From Chloroflexota bacterium (GTDB taxonomy: Bacteria; Chloroflexota; Anaerolineae; Anaerolineales; Villigracilaceae), in NCBI GenBank assembly GCA_016223135.1, contig JACRPQ010000004.1, positions 930,001-994,000 on the forward strand: DNA of 64,000 nucleotides. Reading direction: 5' to 3'. The position numbers and the translations under genes were made by a program. Of the stretch, positions 58,980 to 64,000 are shown piece after piece. The notes under the pieces are model-generated. The model saw only the letters and a list, made by a program, of their open reading frames with translations, had not been told where the DNA came from and made no database searches. The first letter of the stretch is position 1, and each line of letters starts with the position of its first letter.

Positions 58980-59935
58980 TGCCCACTGTTCTTTTCACCG
59001 CTCCCTACATGATCCCCTTTGTGGATCGCTTCAAGCCCGTCTTCGACAAATACGGCATCGAACTCATCATTCCGCCCGTCCAAGAACGGATGGAAGAAGA
59101 CGACTTGCTGAAATACGCCGGTCAATTCGATGGCGCCATCTGTGGAGACGACCGCTACACGGCGCGCGTCATCGAGGCTTGTTCTCCGCGTCTCAAGGTC
59201 ATCTCCAAGTGGGGAACAGGCGTCGATTCGATAGACGCCGAAGCCTGCTCCCGGCATTCGATCAAAATTGGACGCACCCCCAACGCTTTCACCACCCCTG
59301 TCGCCGACACCGTTCTCGGCTACATGCTCGCCTTCGTCCGCCGCCAGCCGTGGATGGATAAGGCGATGAAAAGCGGCAAATGGGAAAAGATTCCGGGCAA
59401 GACTCTCAGCGAATGCACGCTGGGCGTGGTCGGCGTGGGCAACATCGGCAAAGCCGTCACGCGCCGCGCCCGCGCCTTCGGCATGAAAGTGCTCGGAACG
59501 GACATCGTGGAGATTGACCACGTCTTCATCACCGAAACCGGCATCGAGATGACCTCTCTCCACTCCCTGCTTGCCAATTCCGATTTCGTCTCCCTCAACT
59601 GCGACTTGAACCCCACCTCCTACCACCTCATGAACGCGGAGACCTTCGCCCTGATGAAACCCGGCGCAGTGTTGATCAACACCGCCCGCGGTCCGGTCGT
59701 CGAGGAGAAAGCGCTGATTGCGGCGCTGCAGGTTGGAGGTCTGGGAGGAGCCGCGCTGGATGTCTTCGAGGTGGAGCCGCTCCCGTTGGATAGTCCGCTG
59801 TTGAAGATGGATAATGTCCTGCTCGCTCCGCACAATGCCAACTCCAGCCCTGCCGCCTGGGAGCGGGTGCATTGGAATACCATCAAAAATCTGGTGGAGG
59901 GTTTGGGGATGAAATTCAAGGGAGAGGAACGATGA
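58979..59935 (+). CDS. D-isomer-specific 2-hydroxyacid dehydrogenase
   Basis: This NAD-dependent dehydrogenase of the phosphoglycerate dehydrogenase family has 318 aa. The Rossmann loop GVVGVGNIGKAV is at about residues 147-158; the catalytic Arg is in NTARGPVVEE, the Glu in DVFEVEPLP and the His in LLAPHNANSSP. There is no C-terminal ACT domain, so it is the short form. The start overlaps the CMP-sugar synthetase stop (TAATG) and its own stop overlaps the next gene, so it belongs to the glycan operon; the substrate may be a sugar-acid precursor. Confidence 0.9.
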   Translation: MPTVLFTAPYMIPFVDRFKPVFDKYGIELIIPPVQERMEEDDLLKYAGQFDGAICGDDRYTARVIEACSPRLKVISKWGTGVDSIDAEACSRHSIKIGRTPNAFTTPVADTVLGYMLAFVRRQPWMDKAMKSGKWEKIPGKTLSECTLGVVGVGNIGKAVTRRARAFGMKVLGTDIVEIDHVFITETGIEMTSLHSLLANSDFVSLNCDLNPTSYHLMNAETFALMKPGAVLINTARGPVVEEKALIAALQVGGLGGAALDVFEVEPLPLDSPLLKMDNVLLAPHNANSSPAAWERVHWNTIKNLVEGLGMKFKGEER

Positions 59936-60687
59936 CAGCAAAGACGGTTCTTATCACCGGCGCGGCGGGCGGGATTGGACGCGCCACGGTCGCGTTGTTT
60001 GCTCAAAAAGGCTGGCGCGTCATCGGCGTGGACCGCGCCGACTTTGACGACGGTTTCCCGCCGGATGGGTTGTTCATCCGTGCGGATATTTCGCGCGGCG
60101 ATGCGATGGAAGCCATCTTCGAGAAGGTGAACAAGTTTACCGGCGCGCTGGATGCGCTGGTCAACAACGCCGCGCTGCAAATTGCCAAGCCGTTGATCGA
60201 GACCACCGTTGAGGAATGGGATGCGGTCATGGCGTCCAATTTGCGCTCGGTGTTTTTGGGAGTCAAATTGGCGCATCCGCTTCTCAAGCGGAATGGCGGC
60301 GCGATTGTGAACGTCTCCTCGGTTCACGCCATTCAGACCTCCGCCAACATCGCCGCGTACGCCGCATCGAAAGGCGGGCTGCTCGCCCTGACGCGCGCCA
60401 TGGCAATCGAGTTTGCGCCCGATAACATCCGCGTCAACGCCATATTGCCCGGTGCAGTGGATACGCCCATGCTGCGCGCCGGGCTGAATCGCGGACATGT
60501 AGGCGGAGGCGACGTGCAGGAGCGGCTCGAAAACCTTGCCCGCAAAACCGTCAGCGGCAAGGTGGGCAAGCCCGAAGAGATCGCTCATGCGATTTACTTC
60601 CTGGCGGATAATGAGCAATCGTCGTTCATGACCGGTCAGGCGTTGGTGGTGGATGGCGGCGCGACCGCGAGATTGAGCACAGAATAA
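59932..60687 (+). CDS. SDR family oxidoreductase
   Basis: This short-chain dehydrogenase/reductase has 251 aa. The cofactor loop is LITGAAGGIGRATV, the structural NNA is in ALVNNAALQ, the catalytic Ser in NVSSVHAIQ and YxxxK in AYAASKGGLLAL. GGGAGAGG precedes ATG 59932, which overlaps the previous stop by 4 nt. Probably modifies the sugar made by the neighbouring genes. Confidence 0.93.
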   Translation: MTAKTVLITGAAGGIGRATVALFAQKGWRVIGVDRADFDDGFPPDGLFIRADISRGDAMEAIFEKVNKFTGALDALVNNAALQIAKPLIETTVEEWDAVMASNLRSVFLGVKLAHPLLKRNGGAIVNVSSVHAIQTSANIAAYAASKGGLLALTRAMAIEFAPDNIRVNAILPGAVDTPMLRAGLNRGHVGGGDVQERLENLARKTVSGKVGKPEEIAHAIYFLADNEQSSFMTGQALVVDGGATARLSTE

Positions 60688-60690
60688 CCC

Positions 60691-61497
60691 ATGAAACAAA
60701 TCATCACATCCATTTTGCCCGCCCCTGTCTTGCAGGCGGCAAAAAACACCTACGACGCCCTTCTCCGCCTGCCGCAAGCGCCGGATGCCTACCTGCATCC
60801 CTGGCGGCGCAAGAGCCGCGCCCGCCTGCTCGAATATCACAACCGCCATCGCGGCGAACGCTGTTTCATCATCGGCAACGGTCCCAGCCTCAAGCAGACC
60901 GACTTGACCAAACTCAAAAACGAGTTCACCTTCGGGATGAACCGCATCTACCTGCTCTTCCCCGAACTTGGCTTCACGACGACGTACTTCGTCTCCATCA
61001 ACGACCTGGTCATCGAGCAGTGCGCCGATGAGATTGCCGCCCTGCCCATTCCCAAATTCATTGCCTGGCATTCCAACCGTCACTTCCAGCGCATGCCCGA
61101 AGACATGATTTTTCTCTACACCACCTACACCGGACCGAAGTTCGCTTACGACATGACCCGCCGCATCTGGGAGGGCGCCACCGTCACCAACGTTGCCTTA
61201 CAGCTGGCGTTTTACATGGGATTTCAACAAGTCATCCTCATCGGCGTGGATCACAACTTCACCTCGAAAGGCGAAGCCAACAAGACTGTTGTCTCGAACG
61301 GCGATGACCCCAATCACTTCGACCCGCGTTACTTCGGCAAAGGTTTTCGCTGGCAGCTGCCCGACTTGGAAACCTCCGAAATGGCGTATCGCATGGCGCG
61401 GCAGGCGTATGAGCGCGCGGGGCGTCAGGTATTGGATGCCACCATCGGCGGCAAATTGACCGTCTTTCCCAAGGTGCCTTATGAAAGCCTCTTCTAA
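60691..61497 (+). CDS. DUF115/GT42-like protein, candidate sialyltransferase
   Basis: This 268-aa protein has IIGNGPSLKQTDLTKLKNEF (about 60-79) and FGMNRIYLLF (N84), which line up from memory with the N-terminal nucleotide-sugar site of GT42 sialyltransferases such as Campylobacter CstII. A later DDPNHFDPRYFGK (H209) stands where CstII has its catalytic His segment. The related PF01973 (DUF115/MptE-like) family shares GNGPSL and is the conservative call. Context next to a CMP-sugar synthetase supports a transferase role. It ends 17 nt inside the next gene. Confidence 0.75.
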   Translation: MKQIITSILPAPVLQAAKNTYDALLRLPQAPDAYLHPWRRKSRARLLEYHNRHRGERCFIIGNGPSLKQTDLTKLKNEFTFGMNRIYLLFPELGFTTTYFVSINDLVIEQCADEIAALPIPKFIAWHSNRHFQRMPEDMIFLYTTYTGPKFAYDMTRRIWEGATVTNVALQLAFYMGFQQVILIGVDHNFTSKGEANKTVVSNGDDPNHFDPRYFGKGFRWQLPDLETSEMAYRMARQAYERAGRQVLDATIGGKLTVFPKVPYESLF

Positions 61498-62998
61498 CCG
61501 CTTTGCTTGGCTGCTTGCGCTGACTTTGCTTGTTTTTGGGTTGGGGCTGCGCCTGTACGACCTGACCGACCAGCCTCTCGATTTTCACCCCACGCGTCAG
61601 TTGCGAGGGGCAATCATCGCGCGCGGCATCTATTATCAAATGATTTCCCCGTCAGAGACAGAGGCTTCACGCGCCGTCGCTTTTTGGCGTTCCTTTGAAG
61701 AATTCGAGCCGCCCATTCTGGAAACCTTGGTGGCGGGCGTCTATTTTCTGACGGGAGGCGAGCATGTCTGGATTGCCCGTATTTTTTCATCGGTTTTCTG
61801 GATCATGGGCGGAATCGCGCTATATCTCCTTGCCCGCCGCAGTGTGGACTCTGGCGGCGCTTTGGTGGGATTGGCATATTATCTGATTCTGCCTTTCGCC
61901 GTCTATGCCAGCCGCTCTTTTCAACCCGACCCCGCCATGACCATGTGGATTGTGCTGACCGCCGGCGCGCTCTATCGTTGGGCGGAACTGACCTCTCAAC
62001 CGGCGTCCCTTTCCGCCGCAGCCCAACAATGGAAATGGGCTGTGCTGGCGGGCATTTTGGGAAGTCTGGCAATTCTGACCAAAGTGGTGGCGGCGTTTAT
62101 TGTGGCAGGCGCGGCGGCGGCGCTGACGATTCATGCCCTCGGAGTGAAGCGCGTTTGGCGGAATGCCCAAGTGTGGTTGATGGCGGTCATCATGATTGCG
62201 CCGACAGCCCTTTACTATGTGACGCGTCAGGAGCGGGCTTCGGAATACGTCTCGTCGTGGACGCTTTCTCTCTCCTATCTGCTCTTGGAGCCATCCTTTT
62301 ACGTGCGCTGGTTGAGTTTTTTGCAGTCCCTGATGGGGTTCACTGCCTTGGCGCTGGCTTTGACTGGCGTGTTGATTGCCCCTACCTTGCTTCGTGTCCT
62401 CCTGCTGGGATTGTGGGGCGGTTATGTGGCGTATGGACTATTCCTGCCCTACCAAATGTACACCCATAGTTATTATCACATCCAGCTCGTGCCGATTATC
62501 AGCCTTTCGCTGGTTCCTGTGGCGCATTTGATTGTGGAACGGCTCGCACAGCAGCCCAAATTCTGGCGGGTGGCATTTGCCGGCGTTGCCCTGGCGGCGA
62601 TCGCCTTCCCTGCCTGGACCGTGCGCAGCGAACTGATCAGCAGGGATTTCCGCGACGAACCCGCCTACTGGCAGACGATTGCCGCGAATTTGCCCGCCGA
62701 TGGAAAAATCATCGCGCTGACCAAGGATTATGGGTATCGCTTCATGTATTATGGCTGGCGACAAGTGACCGTATGGCCCATCAGCGGCGAGCGTAAACTT
62801 GCCGCACTGCGCGGCACCGAAAAGGAATTTGAAACCTTTTTTGCCAAACGCATCGAGGGCAAAAGTTACTTCCTGATTGCTCCTCCCCGATTGTTGGACG
62901 ACCAGCCCGACTTGAAACAAGCCTTACAGCAGAGATACCCGCTCATCGCACAAAACGGCGACTTTCTGCTTTTCGACCTGACTCATCCCTCCCCATAA
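61481..62998 (+). CDS. GT39-like (PMT/ArnT-type) membrane glycosyltransferase
   Basis: This polytopic protein has 505 aa, with about 10-12 helices over residues 8-390 and a soluble end. The first outside loop has DFHPTRQLRGAIIARG, placed like the catalytic acidic loop of PMT/ArnT proteins, which transfer a sugar from a polyprenyl phosphate to lipids or proteins. It overlaps the DUF115 gene by 17 nt. Confidence 0.83.
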   Translation: MKASSNRFAWLLALTLLVFGLGLRLYDLTDQPLDFHPTRQLRGAIIARGIYYQMISPSETEASRAVAFWRSFEEFEPPILETLVAGVYFLTGGEHVWIARIFSSVFWIMGGIALYLLARRSVDSGGALVGLAYYLILPFAVYASRSFQPDPAMTMWIVLTAGALYRWAELTSQPASLSAAAQQWKWAVLAGILGSLAILTKVVAAFIVAGAAAALTIHALGVKRVWRNAQVWLMAVIMIAPTALYYVTRQERASEYVSSWTLSLSYLLLEPSFYVRWLSFLQSLMGFTALALALTGVLIAPTLLRVLLLGLWGGYVAYGLFLPYQMYTHSYYHIQLVPIISLSLVPVAHLIVERLAQQPKFWRVAFAGVALAAIAFPAWTVRSELISRDFRDEPAYWQTIAANLPADGKIIALTKDYGYRFMYYGWRQVTVWPISGERKLAALRGTEKEFETFFAKRIEGKSYFLIAPPRLLDDQPDLKQALQQRYPLIAQNGDFLLFDLTHPSP

Positions 62999-63012
62999 TT
63001 TCGCCGTCCCAA

Positions 63013-63972
63013 ATGACTCTCGTCTCCATCGTCACCCCCTCCTACAATCAGGCGCGCTACCTCGAGCAGACCATGCGCTCCGTCCTCGAGCAGGATTATC
63101 CGCGCATCGAGTACCTCGTCATTGACGGCGCATCCACCGACGGCTCGCTGGACATCATCCAAAAATATGCCGACCGCCTGGCGTATTGGGTCTCGGAAAA
63201 GGACAGCGGACAAGCCGACGCCATCAACAAAGGACTGGCGCGCGCAAAGGGCGAAATTGTGGCATGGCTCAACTCCGACGATTTCTACCTGCCCGGCGCA
63301 GTGACGGCGGCGGTGAAGGCATTCGAGACGCATCCAGAAGCGGGCTTAATCTATGGCGATACCGTCGCAGTGGATGAAACAGGCGAAGCCATCCACTTTC
63401 CCCGCTATGCCCAATGGACGCTCGAAGACCTGCTTACCTTTCACATCCTTGGTCAGCCGGCTGTCTTCATGCGCCGCGAGGTTTTGCTCAAGGCTGGCTT
63501 TCTCGACCCATCCTTCCACTTCCTGCTCGATCATCACCTGTGGATTCGCATGGCATCTCTTGCGCCGATGGTTTATGTCCCCGAACGCTGGGCGGCGGGA
63601 CGCTTCCACGAAACCGCCAAGAACGTGGCGCAAGCGGCAAAGTTTGGAGAGGAAGCCTTTCGCATTGTAGAGTGGGCAGAGAGCGATCGGCGTGTATCAG
63701 GCGCGTGGATGCGGGTCTGCCGTCAGTCCCGCGCTGCCGCGTACCGCATCAATGCTCGCTACCTGCTTGATGCCGGTCTAGCCCGCCAGTCGTTCCAATC
63801 GTATTTGCGGAGTCTCTTCATACATCCGCCCACTGCCCTGCTGGAATGGAAACGCATCCTGTTTGCGTTTGTGAGCCTGTTCGGGCTGGGCGCCCTGCGC
63901 CAACACTACAACCGCTGGCGCAAGGCGCGGGCGCAAAAACGCGCGCGCTCAGAACCCAAGGGGAACGGGTAA
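63013..63972 (+). CDS. Family 2 glycosyltransferase
   Basis: This 319-aa protein has a GT-A fold: SIVTPSYNQARYLEQTMRSV, VIDGASTDGS, KDSGQADAINKGL and the metal site D89-D90 (LNSDDFYLPGA). ILGQPAVFMRREVL and FLLDHHLWIRMA are typical of this subgroup. The C-terminus has a hydrophobic stretch (about 285-300) and a basic tail. A start 12 nt upstream-spaced from the previous gene indicates the same operon. Confidence 0.93.
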   Translation: MTLVSIVTPSYNQARYLEQTMRSVLEQDYPRIEYLVIDGASTDGSLDIIQKYADRLAYWVSEKDSGQADAINKGLARAKGEIVAWLNSDDFYLPGAVTAAVKAFETHPEAGLIYGDTVAVDETGEAIHFPRYAQWTLEDLLTFHILGQPAVFMRREVLLKAGFLDPSFHFLLDHHLWIRMASLAPMVYVPERWAAGRFHETAKNVAQAAKFGEEAFRIVEWAESDRRVSGAWMRVCRQSRAAAYRINARYLLDAGLARQSFQSYLRSLFIHPPTALLEWKRILFAFVSLFGLGALRQHYNRWRKARAQKRARSEPKGNG

Positions 63973-63983
63973 AATCTTCAGTC

Positions 63984-64000
63984 ATGGATTCCAAATCGTT
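63984..64000 (+). CDS. Start of a further gene, truncated by the window
   Basis: ATG 63984 opens a frame (MDSKS) that runs to the window edge. TAAAAT at 63970-63975 ends 8 nt before it, similar to other leaderless-type starts here, but no -35 is seen. Too short to identify. Confidence 0.4.

Noticed and set aside
55918-61083. Minus-strand open frames (483 and 487 codons) opposite the glycan genes
   Set aside because: They have antisense composition and no motifs; the plus-strand genes carry clear catalytic signatures.

Overview
The window looks like a chromosomal stretch of a GC-rich bacterium of the phylum Chloroflexota, most likely class Anaerolineae. This is inferred from gene content: a complex I operon with two consecutive nuoM genes, secreted proteins that join an NBR1-type Ig-like domain to a CAP domain, an AdoCbl-dependent ribonucleotide reductase next to nrdR, and many short palindromic or tandem intergenic repeats. 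I ran no database search, so the lineage call is an inference. I see no prophage, transposase, rRNA or CRISPR array.

Layout. (1) 1-6854: the end of a complex I operon, nuoK(partial)-nuoL-nuoM-nuoM2-nuoN, all proton-pumping membrane-arm subunits. (2) 6914-9336: an operon for the membrane sector of ATP synthase, atpZ/I-like, atpB, atpE and a b subunit that carries the C-terminal domain of delta. A consensus promoter opens it, a strong terminator closes it, and there are no F1 genes. (3) 9504-22768: a branched-chain amino acid supercluster, ilvD-ilvB-ilvN-ilvC-leuA-(small ORF)-leuC-leuD-cimA-leuB-ilvE. It is preceded by a promoter, a 33-codon leader ORF in which 17 residues are Ile, Leu or Val, and a terminator hairpin, which is the layout of a transcription attenuator. 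The cluster covers Val, Leu and, through citramalate, Ile synthesis. (4) 23036-32014: a MurE-like ligase, a GNAT acetyltransferase, a hydrolase/acyl-CoA-ligase fusion with a second hydrolase, then nrdR and nrdJ. (5) 32114-40494: a nucleotidyltransferase/HEPN pair, a LysM surface protein, a HIT protein, an RseP-type protease, a HEAT-repeat protein, a transporter, a membrane metallopeptidase, acylphosphatase and radC.

(6) 40544-44253: two tRNA-Ala genes (CGC and GGC) run directly into a T-box leader with a probable CUC specifier, followed by leuS, whose product has a Lys/Ala-rich histone-H1-like N-terminal tail. (7) 44305-53497: a UPF0175/degenerate-histidine-kinase fusion, tandem CAP lipoproteins, rsmI, two peptidases and a phosphoglucose/phosphomannose isomerase. 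(8) 53858-64000: a surface-glycan region with an acyltransferase, a sulfotransferase, GT-C-like membrane proteins, two GT2 glycosyltransferases, a CMP-sugar synthetase-like protein, a 2-hydroxyacid dehydrogenase, an SDR and a DUF115/GT42-like candidate sialyltransferase.

The most notable signals are the ilv attenuator, the Fo-only operon with its b-delta fusion, the H1-like tail on LeuRS, paired hairpin repeats with complementary AGAG/CTCT loops, 7- and 8-nt tandem repeats that run into coding regions and into the T-box leader, promoters placed so close to start codons that the transcripts should be leaderless, and the nonulosonate-type glycan cluster.
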